Of a stretch of 64,000 nucleotides of DNA, positions 51,982 through 61,058 are shown piece after piece. The DNA is from JBAZDC01 sp041654595 (GTDB lineage Bacteria; Pseudomonadota; Gammaproteobacteria; Burkholderiales; Burkholderiaceae_B): positions 35,162-99,161 of the forward strand of contig CAZKBT010000003.1 of the NCBI GenBank assembly GCA_964551305.1. The letters run 5' to 3'. The translations under genes and the position numbers were made by a program. The stretch's first letter is position 1; every line of letters starts with the position of its first letter. Under the pieces are notes generated by a model. The model saw nothing but the letters and a program-made list of their open reading frames with translations. It ran no database searches and was not told where the DNA came from.

Positions 51982-52953
51982 CTATGGCTCGCGAACGAAA
52001 TATGATGGCGTGCTGCGCTCGAGCGTGGATTTCAGCGAGGCCAGGAATCGCTTTCCGAGCAAGGGCAGCGGCTGCAGATCCGAACGCGTTACCCAGATGT
52101 CCACCGATACCGCTGGAGAAATGGGCCTCGCCACCAAGGGCGCCGTGATGGTTTCGGGCAGGCACCAGTTGTCCACGAAGGCCAGCCCCAGTCCCTGTTG
52201 AACGAAGGCGCTGGCTGTGACGGGCGAATGCACGTCCAGGACGGGAGCGGCATTCAGGTCTGCGTCGGCGAAAAACGGAGCCAGGGCCTGGCCCAACGGT
52301 GTAGACGATGGATATCCTATCCATGCGGCGTCGGCAAGGTGCCTTGCCTGGATGACCGGCTGGCCAGCCAAGGCATGAGCGGCGGGCAGAATACAGGATA
52401 CCGGGACGGTTCCCAGCTTCACGGAAATTAGGTGCGGATGATCGGGCGCGCACATGGAGACGCTGATATCCGCCTGTCCGCTGAGAAAATAGCCCACTTG
52501 CTCGTCGAAGGTCACTGTGCGGTAATCGACATGGGCATTGCGGTTGCGTTTGTGGAACTCACTCAGCGCCGTCGGGATGAGGCGCTGGCCGAAGCTGGCG
52601 CTGGACAGGACTTTCAATGTCCCCGAGCCCGACTGCCCTAAATTGGAAGCGAGCTCGTTGACGCGCTGTATGCCGTTATAGACTTCCTCGACTTCGGCAT
52701 AGAGGCGGCGGGCTTCCGGCGTCGGAGCGAGCCGGCTGCGCACGCGTTCGAACAGCTGGTAGCCCAGCCGGCTTTCGGTCAGGGACAACACGCGGCTTAC
52801 CGCTGGCTGGGACACGTGCAGGATACGTCCTGCGCCGCTGATGGAGCCCGCCACCATGATGGTGCGAAAAACCTCGATCTGGCGCAGGCTCAGGGGAGGG
52901 CGATCGCCGTCGGCGGGCTGGTGATCCAGGTCAAAGTAGTCGTCCTTGTCCAT
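51982..52953 (-). CDS. LysR-family regulator
   Basis: A 323-residue LysR protein. The winged helix (about residues 20-80) has LRQIEVFRTIMVAGSISGAGRILHVSQPAVSRVLSLTESRL. The effector-binding domain follows from about 110 (GTLKVLSSASFGQRLIPTALSEF). An in-frame extension beyond 52953 is not used. It lies 189 bases upstream of the N-carbamoyl hydrolase gene on the same strand and diverges from the Bug receptor. It probably controls both directions of this D-amino acid cluster. Confidence 0.88.
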   Translation of the reverse strand: MDKDDYFDLDHQPADGDRPPLSLRQIEVFRTIMVAGSISGAGRILHVSQPAVSRVLSLTESRLGYQLFERVRSRLAPTPEARRLYAEVEEVYNGIQRVNELASNLGQSGSGTLKVLSSASFGQRLIPTALSEFHKRNRNAHVDYRTVTFDEQVGYFLSGQADISVSMCAPDHPHLISVKLGTVPVSCILPAAHALAGQPVIQARHLADAAWIGYPSSTPLGQALAPFFADADLNAAPVLDVHSPVTASAFVQQGLGLAFVDNWCLPETITAPLVARPISPAVSVDIWVTRSDLQPLPLLGKRFLASLKSTLERSTPSYFVREP

Positions 52954-53075
52954 GCATGGTGTCCCCTGCGTCGATAACGGGGGATTATAGCTGGCGCACA
53001 ATATTCGATGCCCGTCCCGCGCGGAGGCGGTGATAAGCTGAAAACCTCATTTTTCAAAAGTAAAAGGGGGGTGCA

Positions 53076-54062
53076 ATGATCAAAGCATTCAAGCGGGCGG
53101 CGACCTTGTGTGTGCGGCAGGCGGGATTGGTTTACACGGGCATGGCGGCAGCGGCGGACTGGCCGGGGGATCGTCCGGTTTCCTTTGTGGTTCCGTCGGC
53201 GGCGGGCGGTTCGCCGGACGTCTTGTCGCGGCTCATCACGAACCAGCTCTCCAAGGACCTGAACAGCTCTTTCGTGATCGAGAACCGTCCGGGCGCGGCG
53301 GGCAACATCGGCATCATGCAGATCGTGCGCGCGCAGCCCGACGGTCATACCATAGGCTACGGCAACATCAATACGCTGGCCGTGAACAGGGGCTTGTTCA
53401 ACAAACTGCCTTATGACGTCGACAAGGACCTGGCGCCGATCGTGCATTTCTTCAATATCTACAATGTATTGATCGTGCCGGCGGACTCGCCGATAAAGTC
53501 GGTCCAGGAACTGATTGATCACGCCAAGGCGAATCCGGGCGCGCTGTCCTACGGCGCCTCGGGCGTGGGAACCACGGGCCATATGGGAGGCGAGCTGTTC
53601 AAGAGCCTGGCCAAGATCGATGTCCTGTACGTACCTTACAACAGCGGCCCGGCCGCCTTGCAGGATTTGCTGGGAGGACGCCTGGATTTCATGTTCTCCA
53701 ATTCGTCCGAAGCGGTGCCGCTGGTGCAAAGCGGACGCGCCCGCGCCCTGGGCGTCAGCAGCAAGAAGCGCTTGCCCCTGCTGCCTGACGTGCCCACGGT
53801 GGACGAGGCCGGCGTCACCGGCTATGAAACGATTTCCTGGGGCGGCGTCGTCGCGCCGAAGAATACGCCGCCTGACGTCGTGGAAAAGCTCAACGCCGCG
53901 ATCCTGAAAGCGCTCAAGGAGCCTGAAGTCATCAGGGGCCTGGAGGCGCTGGGCGCTGAACCGGGCGGCGGCACGCCGGCTGATTTCCAGGCTTTGATCG
54001 ACGCGGAAACGGAAAAGTGGAAGCGGATCATCGAGACGGCGGGCATCAGCAAGCTGGATTGA
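53076..54062 (+). CDS. Bug-family tripartite tricarboxylate transporter receptor (orphan)
   Basis: A 328-residue periplasmic receptor of the TctC/Bug family. RPVSFVVPSAAGGSPDVLSRLI (about 33-54), IENRPGAAGNIGIMQIVRAQPDGHTIGYGN and GASGVGTTGHMGGELFK are signatures. No TctA/TctB membrane genes are nearby, as usual for the many orphan Bug receptors of Alcaligenaceae. The signal peptide is odd: the hydrophobic part (TLCVRQAGLVYTGMAAAA) is interrupted by an Arg. It precedes the D-aminoacylase gene by 34 bases, so its ligand may be an N-acyl or N-carbamoyl amino acid. Confidence 0.9.
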   Translation: MIKAFKRAATLCVRQAGLVYTGMAAAADWPGDRPVSFVVPSAAGGSPDVLSRLITNQLSKDLNSSFVIENRPGAAGNIGIMQIVRAQPDGHTIGYGNINTLAVNRGLFNKLPYDVDKDLAPIVHFFNIYNVLIVPADSPIKSVQELIDHAKANPGALSYGASGVGTTGHMGGELFKSLAKIDVLYVPYNSGPAALQDLLGGRLDFMFSNSSEAVPLVQSGRARALGVSSKKRLPLLPDVPTVDEAGVTGYETISWGGVVAPKNTPPDVVEKLNAAILKALKEPEVIRGLEALGAEPGGGTPADFQALIDAETEKWKRIIETAGISKLD

Positions 54063-54096
54063 TCGTAGGCGTCGAGGTTGCTTGGGTAGGAATGAC

Positions 54097-55548
54097 ATGG
54101 TTGTAGAGATGCGGGCGGATTACATTTTCTCGGGCGCCACGCTCGTGGACGGCAGTGGAGGCGGCGGCGGCGTGGCCGACGTTGCCGTACGCGGCGATCG
54201 CGTGGTCGACATCGGTTCGTTGGGATCCGTCCCGGATGCGTCTGTCATCGACGCCCGAGGCCTAGTGCTCGCGCCGGGATTCATCGATTCGCATACGCAC
54301 GACGACGGGTATCTGCTGGCCCATCCGGACATGACGCCCAAGGTTTCGCAGGGCATCACGACGGTGGTGACCGGCAATTGCGGCATCAGCCTGGCGCCGC
54401 TGGTGCGGGATCAGGTGCCCCAGCCCCTGGACCTGCTCGGCCCGGTCGAGCTGTTCCGCTTTGCCACGTTCGGCGCCTGGCTGGATGCCTTGCGCGCACG
54501 GCCGGCCGCGGTCAACGTGGTGCCGCTGCTGGGGCATACGACCTTGCGCGTGGCGGTGATGTCCGACCTCGACCGGCCGGCCTCGCCTTCCGAGCGCGAA
54601 GCCATGCGGGAAATCGTCCGGGAGGCGCTGGAGGCGGGCGCGTTCGGTATTTCCACAGGCACTTTTTATCCTCCAGCGGCGGCGGCCACCACCGAAGAAA
54701 TCATCGACGTCTGCGAGCCGATACGCCGCCGTGGCGGTATCTATGCCACGCATTTGCGCGACGAAGCCGATCATATCGTGCCCGCCATGCAAGAGGCGTT
54801 GCAGATCGGAAGACACACCAATACGCGCGTGGTGTTCTCGCATCACAAATTGGCCGGACAGCGCAATCACGGACGTTCCCGGGAAACGCTGGCCATGATT
54901 TCCGAGGCGGCCAGGCATCAACCTGTTTGCCTGGACTGCCATCCCTATCCGGCCACGTCCACCATGCTGCGACTGGACCGTGTTCGCATTGCCAGCCGGA
55001 CCATGATTACGTGGTCCAAGGGCTATCCACAGGCGCAAGGACGTGACTTTTCCGATCTGATGCAGGAGTTCGGGACGACGCCGCAGCAGACTTTGGAGCG
55101 CCTGTCACCGGCCGGGGCCATTTATTTTCTGATGGACGAGAACGATGTCGAACGCATTTTTCAGCACCCCTTGACCATGGTGGGCTCGGACGGCCTGCCG
55201 TTCGACACCCATCCGCATCCCAGGCAATGGGGCACGTTCACCAAGGTGCTCAAGAGCATGGTCCGCGAGCGGCGGTTATTGTCGCTGGAAACCGCGATAC
55301 ACAGGATGACCGGCTTGGCCTCGCAGCAATACGGCCTGCCCGAGAGGGGCTTGATCAAAAAGGGCTATTACGCCGACCTGGTCCTGTTTGACCCGGCGTC
55401 GGTCGGCGATTGCGCGACGTTCGAGAAGCCGGTCCAGATCAGCCAGGGCGTACGCGGCGTCTGGGTGAACGGCGCCAAAGTGTGGGACGGCTCGTTGGCC
55501 ACCGGGGACCGGCCGGGCAGGGTGCTGCGTCCCGTCCAGGCCGATTGA
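54097..55548 (+). CDS. N-acyl-D-amino-acid deacylase (D-aminoacylase family amidohydrolase)
   Basis: A 483-residue metal-dependent amidohydrolase that would release D-amino acids from N-acyl-D-amino acids. APGFIDSHTHDDGYLL has the metal His66 and His68, and VVTGNCGISLAP has Cys95, the unusual metal ligand of D-aminoacylases. Further matches are GAFGISTGTFYPPA, VFSHHK and MVGSDGLPFDTHPHPR. ATG 54097 follows TAGGA; an in-frame TTG at 54082 is less likely. Its stop touches that of the convergent HdeD-like gene. Pairing with the N-carbamoyl-D-amino acid hydrolase gene supports the substrate class. Confidence 0.9.
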   Translation: MVVEMRADYIFSGATLVDGSGGGGGVADVAVRGDRVVDIGSLGSVPDASVIDARGLVLAPGFIDSHTHDDGYLLAHPDMTPKVSQGITTVVTGNCGISLAPLVRDQVPQPLDLLGPVELFRFATFGAWLDALRARPAAVNVVPLLGHTTLRVAVMSDLDRPASPSEREAMREIVREALEAGAFGISTGTFYPPAAAATTEEIIDVCEPIRRRGGIYATHLRDEADHIVPAMQEALQIGRHTNTRVVFSHHKLAGQRNHGRSRETLAMISEAARHQPVCLDCHPYPATSTMLRLDRVRIASRTMITWSKGYPQAQGRDFSDLMQEFGTTPQQTLERLSPAGAIYFLMDENDVERIFQHPLTMVGSDGLPFDTHPHPRQWGTFTKVLKSMVRERRLLSLETAIHRMTGLASQQYGLPERGLIKKGYYADLVLFDPASVGDCATFEKPVQISQGVRGVWVNGAKVWDGSLATGDRPGRVLRPVQAD

Positions 55549-56166
55549 TCAGCGCTGCTGGCGCGCGCGCAGCGCGTATCCCAGCAGCACCAGCGTCCAG
55601 CCCTGGAACAGCAGATCGAACGCCAGCAGCAGGCCCAGTATCCAGGCGCTGTTTCCCGGCCAGCCCACCGCCACCAATATCCCGGTCGCCAGCGTGATCA
55701 GGCCTGAAAAGGCGAGCCAGCGCCAGCCGGGTTGGGCGCGATTGTTGAACCACAGCCACAAACGCAGCGCGCCGGCGCCGATCAGTGTCGCGCCCAGCAA
55801 CAAGGTGAGCATGGCAGCGCCGGCCACGGGATTGGTGATGGCGACCAAGCCGGCGCCGGCATATAGCAGGCCGCTGATGCTCCATAGAAGAAAGCCGCCC
55901 GCCTGCTTGATGCGCCAGGCTTGGATCAACTGCCCGATGCCGCCGATCAGGATGAGTATCCCGATGGTGAGGACACTGATCAGGGTGGCGGTAAAGACGT
56001 GATACGCGGCGATCAGGCCCAGCACCAGCAGTATCAGGCCGATGGCCAGGAACCAGCCCCAGCGCGCGCTCAGGGCGGTCAACGCATCGGCGATGCGCGG
56101 CGGCTGCAGCGCATCGCGCTCTAGGGAGGGGCGTCCGGATTCTTGGGAGTTTTCTGGGTGGGTCAT
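55549..56166 (-). CDS. HdeD-family (DUF308) membrane protein
   Basis: A 205-residue protein with six hydrophobic helices arranged in pairs (about 37-58, 63-84, 92-110, 117-139, 148-166, 173-194). SARWGWFLAIGLILLVLGLIAAYHVF is the HdeD start. E. coli HdeD is linked to acid stress at high cell density; the molecular role is unknown. The ATG is preceded by AGGTGA. Confidence 0.85.
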   Translation of the reverse strand: MTHPENSQESGRPSLERDALQPPRIADALTALSARWGWFLAIGLILLVLGLIAAYHVFTATLISVLTIGILILIGGIGQLIQAWRIKQAGGFLLWSISGLLYAGAGLVAITNPVAGAAMLTLLLGATLIGAGALRLWLWFNNRAQPGWRWLAFSGLITLATGILVAVGWPGNSAWILGLLLAFDLLFQGWTLVLLGYALRARQQR

Positions 56167-56220
56167 CTTTGTTCACCTGGTAGGAGCAGGGTTGGCGCCG
56201 TGAGCGCAAGCGTTGACAAA

Positions 56221-56928
56221 TCAGAAGGAGAAATCCATGACGGGGGCCAGTGTCGTCAACCAATACGTGAGCGCGGCGACGGCCAAGGCCAGGGCCAGCG
56301 CGCCCAGGCGGATCTGCCAGGTATCGCGCGCGGGCGCGGCATGCGCCAGCCTATCCGAGGGCACGCGCGCATTGCCGCGCACCATGGCGGCGGTCAAGCC
56401 TTGCTTGCGCACCAGCCGGTACCAGAGTATCGCCAGGATGTGCAGCCCGACGACAATGAGCATGGGCCATTGGTTGAGCTTGTGCAATTCCGTCAATCGG
56501 CGGGATAGATTGTCGTCCAGGTAAGCCAGCGGGCCGCTGGTGAGGATGTCGTCGTTGGCAAACAGGCCGCTTGCCGCCTGAAAACCCAGAATGAGCAGCA
56601 TGGCGACGACGGACAGCGCCCCCAGCGGGTTGTGGCCCAGGCCATGCTGATAGCGGCCTTTCAGGTAGGCGAGTACGGTGGACGGACCTTTGAGGAAGGT
56701 CGAGAATCGCGCATAGCGCGGACCGACCAGCCCCCAGATCAACCGGAACAGGATCAGGGCGAAGGCGGCGAGCCCGAACCGGACGTGCCAGTCCATCCAG
56801 AGGCCGCCCAGCTTGACGGTGACGAAAGCGCCGACTACGGCGACGGCCAAGCACCAGTGAAATACCCGGGTCGGTAAATCCCATACGCGTACTGCATGCA
56901 AGTTGTGATAGGTGGCGTCGTTAGTCAT
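56221..56928 (-). CDS. Cytochrome b561-like di-haem membrane protein
   Basis: A 235-residue Ni/Fe-hydrogenase b-type cytochrome/b561 family protein. It begins with the typical VRVWDLPTRVFHWCLAVAVVGAFV (haem His near residue 25), then DWHVRFGLAAFALILFRLIWGLVG (second His) and LHILAILWYRLVRKQGL (further His). Four helices plus a fifth at the C-terminus are predicted. It would carry electrons between quinone and a cytochrome or hydrogenase-like partner; no partner gene is adjacent. Confidence 0.87.
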   Translation of the reverse strand: MTNDATYHNLHAVRVWDLPTRVFHWCLAVAVVGAFVTVKLGGLWMDWHVRFGLAAFALILFRLIWGLVGPRYARFSTFLKGPSTVLAYLKGRYQHGLGHNPLGALSVVAMLLILGFQAASGLFANDDILTSGPLAYLDDNLSRRLTELHKLNQWPMLIVVGLHILAILWYRLVRKQGLTAAMVRGNARVPSDRLAHAAPARDTWQIRLGALALALAVAALTYWLTTLAPVMDFSF

Positions 56929-56986
56929 GGCAAAAAATGGCTGAAGAATCGCATGGACGCGCGCGCGCGTCCGGGCCGACGGCCGT

Positions 56987-57493
56987 TCATTTCATCTGAG
57001 TGATCTTTTTACCATCGTATACGTAAACGTCGATCTTGTCCGGCTTGGTGGGATTGGGAGTGTGCAAGGTCAAGGTACGGAGCGTGGCCGACACCTTGAT
57101 GCGATCGGAGCATGAGCCGAATTCCGGCGATATGGTTGCATCTTCTTTTTTCAGGATGACCCACCGAAAATGAATCGGGCATACGCTGCTGCCGTCGTTG
57201 ATCGATACCAGGACGGCCACGGACTGCGGCAGCTTGAATGCGTATGTGATGTTCAGAAGGCCGCGCAGGTTGGGGTCCAGCTCCAGCCCGTCCCATAACA
57301 GTTGCGAATCGTATATGTATTCGCTGTTCTTCACGTTCAGATGGCCGTAATCCGTGTCGAGCTCGAGTAGCGACGGGAGGGTGGGCCATTCCGTGTTGGC
57401 GCGGGCGTGTTGCAGACAGCTTGCAGTCAGCAGGAAAAATGCCGCAGCGGACGTGATGCGTCGACTGATACGTGGAGATGATCTTGTGGTCAT
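56987..57493 (-). CDS. Secreted protein of unknown function
   Basis: 168 residues. A signal peptide is evident (basic RSSPRISRR, then ITSAAAFFLLTASCLQHARA, cut near residue 32). The mature part is beta-rich with two Cys (Cys107, Cys124) that could form a disulfide. No family is recognised. One 60-base line counted at 47% GC, well under its neighbours, which hints at recent acquisition. It lies alone between the b561-like gene and a small membrane-protein gene on the same strand. Confidence 0.65.
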   Translation of the reverse strand: MTTRSSPRISRRITSAAAFFLLTASCLQHARANTEWPTLPSLLELDTDYGHLNVKNSEYIYDSQLLWDGLELDPNLRGLLNITYAFKLPQSVAVLVSINDGSSVCPIHFRWVILKKEDATISPEFGSCSDRIKVSATLRTLTLHTPNPTKPDKIDVYVYDGKKITQMK

Positions 57494-57626
57494 GATCGAT
57501 GGCGGGGAACCAATTTTCCGTGGCGAAATCCAGGCTCGACTGAAGCGGCGAGGGCGTTACATGGGAATCTCAAATATACACTTTTTATAGGCGTGCTTAC
57601 ATCTACCTGTACGGCTTATTCTTGTT

Positions 57627-57818
57627 TTATTTGGATGTAAGCGCAAGGTAGACGAGGGCGGCGGCCCCCAGGAAAAAATACGTCGCCAGTCCGGCCAGGA
57701 GGCACTTGCCGGCCAGGTGCACGTGGTGCATATGGCCTTGGTTCCGGTGCGCGGGCCGGAGCAGGAACCACACGCCGGCGGCGACGAGCATGCTTAGCAG
57801 GACGAAGGTGAATTTCAT
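57627..57818 (-). CDS. Small membrane protein, unknown
   Basis: 63 residues with two helices (about 3-19 and 38-59) joined by a His-rich loop (HRNQGHMHHVHLAGK: five His in about 12 residues). The loop suggests metal binding. The family is unknown. Codon use fits its neighbours and the ATG is plausible, so it is probably a real gene. Confidence 0.6.
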   Translation of the reverse strand: MKFTFVLLSMLVAAGVWFLLRPAHRNQGHMHHVHLAGKCLLAGLATYFFLGAAALVYLALTSK

Positions 57819-57866
57819 CCCGCCATTGTAGCGGCGCGGATCCTGTCTCGCGCCGGATGCGCCGCG

Positions 57867-58490
57867 TCAGGCGGCGATGGGCGTCTGGATCGCTGCAATC
57901 GCGTTGTGGGCTTCTTTCAACGCTTTTTCACGGCTTTCGGGGCCCATGTCCAAACCCTCGGCGCGGATGAACTGCACGTCGGTGATGCCGAAGAAACCGA
58001 AGACCGTCTTCAGATAGCTTTCCTGGTGTTCCATGGCCTGGCCCGCTTCCGTCGTGGAATAGATGCCGCCGCGGCTCAGGGCGACGATCACTTTCTTGCC
58101 GCCGGCCAAACCCTTCGGGCCGTTTGCCGTATAGGTGAAGGTCCGTCCGTTCTGGGCCAGACGGTCGATCCACGCCTTCAGTTGGCTGGGTACGCTGAAG
58201 TTGTAGAGCGGCGCGCCGATGACCACGGCGTCGGCGGCCAGGAACTGGCTGACCATCGCTTCGGATACGGCGTTTTCGCGGCGTTGCGCGTCGGTCAATT
58301 CCTGCGAGGATGGAGGCAGCCGAAAGCCGAGCGCGTCCTGCGACAGGTGGCCGGGGCCGTCCACGGCCAGATCGAGGTAGTCGATCCGCGTATCGGCCTG
58401 GCCGGCAAACTGGTCCGCGATCGCTTTGCTCAGCTTGCGGCTGACGGAACCGGCGCCGTTGATGCTGGAATCGACGTGCAACACTTTCAT
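57867..58490 (-). CDS. azoR: FMN-dependent NADH:quinone/azo reductase
   Basis: A 207-residue flavodoxin-like reductase. MKVLHVDSSINGAGSVSRKLS (FMN phosphate loop), APLYNFSVPSQLKAWIDRLAQNGRTFTY (FMN and dimer contacts) and SRGGIYS are AzoR hallmarks. It reduces quinones and azo compounds by two electrons using NADH. The ATG follows AGGAG. It diverges from a LysR gene across 123 AT-rich bases, the usual arrangement for quinone-stress-inducible azoreductases. Confidence 0.93.
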   Translation of the reverse strand: MKVLHVDSSINGAGSVSRKLSKAIADQFAGQADTRIDYLDLAVDGPGHLSQDALGFRLPPSSQELTDAQRRENAVSEAMVSQFLAADAVVIGAPLYNFSVPSQLKAWIDRLAQNGRTFTYTANGPKGLAGGKKVIVALSRGGIYSTTEAGQAMEHQESYLKTVFGFFGITDVQFIRAEGLDMGPESREKALKEAHNAIAAIQTPIAA

Positions 58491-58613
58491 CTCAAGTACT
58501 CCTGAATCGTTTAGAGGTGGGAACCATGTGCGTATTATCCATTGAATACTTTTTATTGATAAGTGCTAGAAAATAAAATAGATTGTCCCATTTATGATGA
58601 TAATAGGCTTGCG

Positions 58614-59510
58614 ATGCAGGATATAAACGATATGGTCTACTTTGCCGAAGTGGTGGAAGCCGGTGGATTTTCCGCCGCCGCCCGCGCGTTGGGCTTGCCC
58701 AAATCGCGATTGTCGCGGCGGCTGGCGCGCCTGGAGGCCGAGCTGGGGATGCGCCTGCTTCAGCGCACGACGCGCAAACTGTCCCTGACGGCCGCCGGCG
58801 AACAATTCTACCGTCATTGTGTCGCCGTGCGCGACCAAGTGGAGCAGGCCCAGGCCGACTTGGCAAGCGAGCAGCGCGAGCCTCGCGGCATCATCAAGGT
58901 CGTGTGCCCCGTCACCCTGGCGCAGACGGTCATCGGCCCTTTGCTGCCTGCGTATCTGGCCGCGCATCCCCAGGTGCAATTGCACATGCAGGTAAGCAAT
59001 CGTGTGGTCGACCTGGTCGAAGAGGGCGTGGACGTGGCGTTGCGGGTGCGTCCGTCGCTGGACGAAAGCGGCAGCCTCATCGTCAAGCGCCTGGGCACCA
59101 GTTCGGGATTGCTGGTGGCCAGCCCTCGATTGTTCACGGACAGGAAACGGCCGCAGCTCCCCTCCGACCTGGCCGACATGGATTCGGTATCCATGTCGGC
59201 GGCCGACGGCCGCGGCAAATGGCTTTTGCACGGGCCGGACGGGGCAAGCGCGACCGTGATCCATCATCCCCGTTTCGTCGCGGACGATCTGTTGACGCTG
59301 AAGTTCGCCGTCGTGCAAAAAATGGGCGTGGGGTTCTTGCCCGACTATCTTTGCGAAGAGGAACTGCGAGACGGCCGCCTGGAAATCGTGCTGCCCGCGT
59401 GGCGGATGCGGCCCGGCATCGTGCATGCCGTATACGCGTCGCGGCGAGGCCTGTCACCCGCCGTGCGCACCTTCCTGGATTTCCTCGGCGAGCGCATGGG
59501 CGCCGTTTGA
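58614..59510 (+). CDS. LysR-family regulator divergent from azoR
   Basis: A 298-residue LysR protein of the CrgA/DntR-like group. The winged helix is DMVYFAEVVEAGGFSAAARALGLPKSRLSRRLARLEAEL (about 6-44). ATG 58614 was chosen over an in-frame GTG at 58563 because it gives the family N-terminus (MQDINDMVYF). It probably controls azoR in response to quinones or electrophiles. Its last 57 bases overlap the 3' end of the convergent glycosyltransferase gene. Confidence 0.9.
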   Translation: MQDINDMVYFAEVVEAGGFSAAARALGLPKSRLSRRLARLEAELGMRLLQRTTRKLSLTAAGEQFYRHCVAVRDQVEQAQADLASEQREPRGIIKVVCPVTLAQTVIGPLLPAYLAAHPQVQLHMQVSNRVVDLVEEGVDVALRVRPSLDESGSLIVKRLGTSSGLLVASPRLFTDRKRPQLPSDLADMDSVSMSAADGRGKWLLHGPDGASATVIHHPRFVADDLLTLKFAVVQKMGVGFLPDYLCEEELRDGRLEIVLPAWRMRPGIVHAVYASRRGLSPAVRTFLDFLGERMGAV

Positions 59511-61058
59511 GCGCGCGCAGTCGGGACCTGGCTCGATGATGCCCCAATTCAAGTCGATCGTGGGGCTCTTGGACGAGGACCAGGGCAGCGACTCCCGCCC
59601 CTTCCAGGTCGCCAAATCATACAGGCGCATCAACGTGTCGGCGGGTTTTCCCCGCGTCTGTATGCTATAGACCAGCAGGGCGCCGCAATCCAGCGCTTTG
59701 CCGCGCGCCAGCCAGGGCGATTCCTCGTAGCGGCCGTCAATGAACACCTGGACGTCGGGGCCGGCATGGATGGCTATGTTGCCGCCCAGCCACGTGTCCG
59801 ATGCCACCAGGCGCAGGGGATGCGCGGGCACGTGCGCATTCCAGACCTGTTGCATCCGCTGCGCGATGAGTTGTCCCGGAAAGGTGGAGCGCGTGTCGCG
59901 GCCGCTATGCCAGGCCAGCGGTCCACGGGCCAGGGCGTAGCCCAGCGCCATCAGCACGTGCACGGTGATGACGAGAATGGCGATCCTGCGCAGCGTGACT
60001 TGTTCGTGGCCGTGCAGCCGCCACAGGACGTAGAAGCCATAGAGCACGAAGAAGGTCGTCCCCCAGGACGCCACCAGTCGCGTACCCAGCACGCCGGATA
60101 CCAGCAGGGTGGCCAGCAAGGGAGTCAGCCCCACCCAGAGCAAAAAGGATTTGTCCCAATCGGAGAAGGCGCAGACGTAGCGTCTTTTCCTGTCCACGTC
60201 CGATTCGAGCGCATAGACGCGGGGCGTGCCGGCGCGGCGCGTCCATACCGCCCAAGCGAGCCACACCACGATCATGGGGCTCAGGCGCGCGGCCTGATCC
60301 AGGGTGAAATCGAGCAGGTGCTTGAAACTGTCGAGCCTGCTCATGGCTTCCAGCGAGCCGTTCGCGTAGCGCATGGGCGCGAAGTCGTTGGCGATCAGCC
60401 AGTACGCATGGGGCGAGACCACGATCAGGAACACCAGAAACGCCAAGCCCAATCCCTTCCAGGTGGACGCCTGTTTCAGGCTGCCTTGGCGCAGCATGAA
60501 AAGAAAATAGGCCGTCAGTTGGATGATGATGCTGTATTTGCTCATCATTCCCAGTCCGCACACCACGCCCAGCCATGCCCAGGAGGACGGGCGGCGGTCG
60601 CGCAAGGCGCGGTACAGCAGCCAGGTGGAGGCCGTTACGGCCCACAGCTGCGCGGTGTTGTGGTTGAAAATCGTGCCTCGCAACGAGAAATAGATGATCG
60701 TGGAGGTCAGAAGCGTGACCATGAGCGCTTTGCGCTGCGACACCATTTCGCGCGCCAGCAGCCAGATGAACCAAAGCGCCAATGCGGAAAACAGCTGGCC
60801 GGCCAGGAACGTCAGCCAGACGGGGCGGCCGAAAATCTGCGTCAGCCCGTGCATGATCCAGGACGGGAAAGGCGGGTGCTTCAGATATCCCAGTTCCAGG
60901 CTGGAGGCCCAGACCAGTTCTTCCATTCCGTCCAGGTCGGGCGCGCGATGGCTGATCGCGCACAGGAAGGTCCAGAGAAAGACCATGCCCGCCAGAAACG
61001 CCAGCATGCGGAGGTTGGGGGATGACAGGGGGACTGGCGCCGGGGATGGGAGGGGCAT
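59454..61058 (-). CDS. GT39-family (ArnT-like) membrane glycosyltransferase
   Basis: A 534-residue inner-membrane enzyme using a polyprenyl-phosphate sugar donor. The catalytic Asp lies in the first periplasmic loop (RAPDLDGMEELVW), followed by LGYLKHPPFPSWIMHGL and FNHNTAQLWAVTASTWLLYRAL. Ten or more helices and a soluble C-terminal domain follow. ATG 61058 is preferred over an in-frame TTG at 61079. It may modify lipid A or another envelope glycan. The 3' overlap with the LysR gene (57 bases) is unusual but both frames are well supported. Confidence 0.85.
   Translation of the reverse strand: MPLPSPAPVPLSSPNLRMLAFLAGMVFLWTFLCAISHRAPDLDGMEELVWASSLELGYLKHPPFPSWIMHGLTQIFGRPVWLTFLAGQLFSALALWFIWLLAREMVSQRKALMVTLLTSTIIYFSLRGTIFNHNTAQLWAVTASTWLLYRALRDRRPSSWAWLGVVCGLGMMSKYSIIIQLTAYFLFMLRQGSLKQASTWKGLGLAFLVFLIVVSPHAYWLIANDFAPMRYANGSLEAMSRLDSFKHLLDFTLDQAARLSPMIVVWLAWAVWTRRAGTPRVYALESDVDRKRRYVCAFSDWDKSFLLWVGLTPLLATLLVSGVLGTRLVASWGTTFFVLYGFYVLWRLHGHEQVTLRRIAILVITVHVLMALGYALARGPLAWHSGRDTRSTFPGQLIAQRMQQVWNAHVPAHPLRLVASDTWLGGNIAIHAGPDVQVFIDGRYEESPWLARGKALDCGALLVYSIQTRGKPADTLMRLYDLATWKGRESLPWSSSKSPTIDLNWGIIEPGPDCARSNGAHALAEEIQEGAHGG

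Noticed and set aside
59766..61025. 419-residue plus-strand open frame over the glycosyltransferase gene
   Set aside because: Low-complexity Gln/Arg/Gly translation opposite a clear membrane protein.
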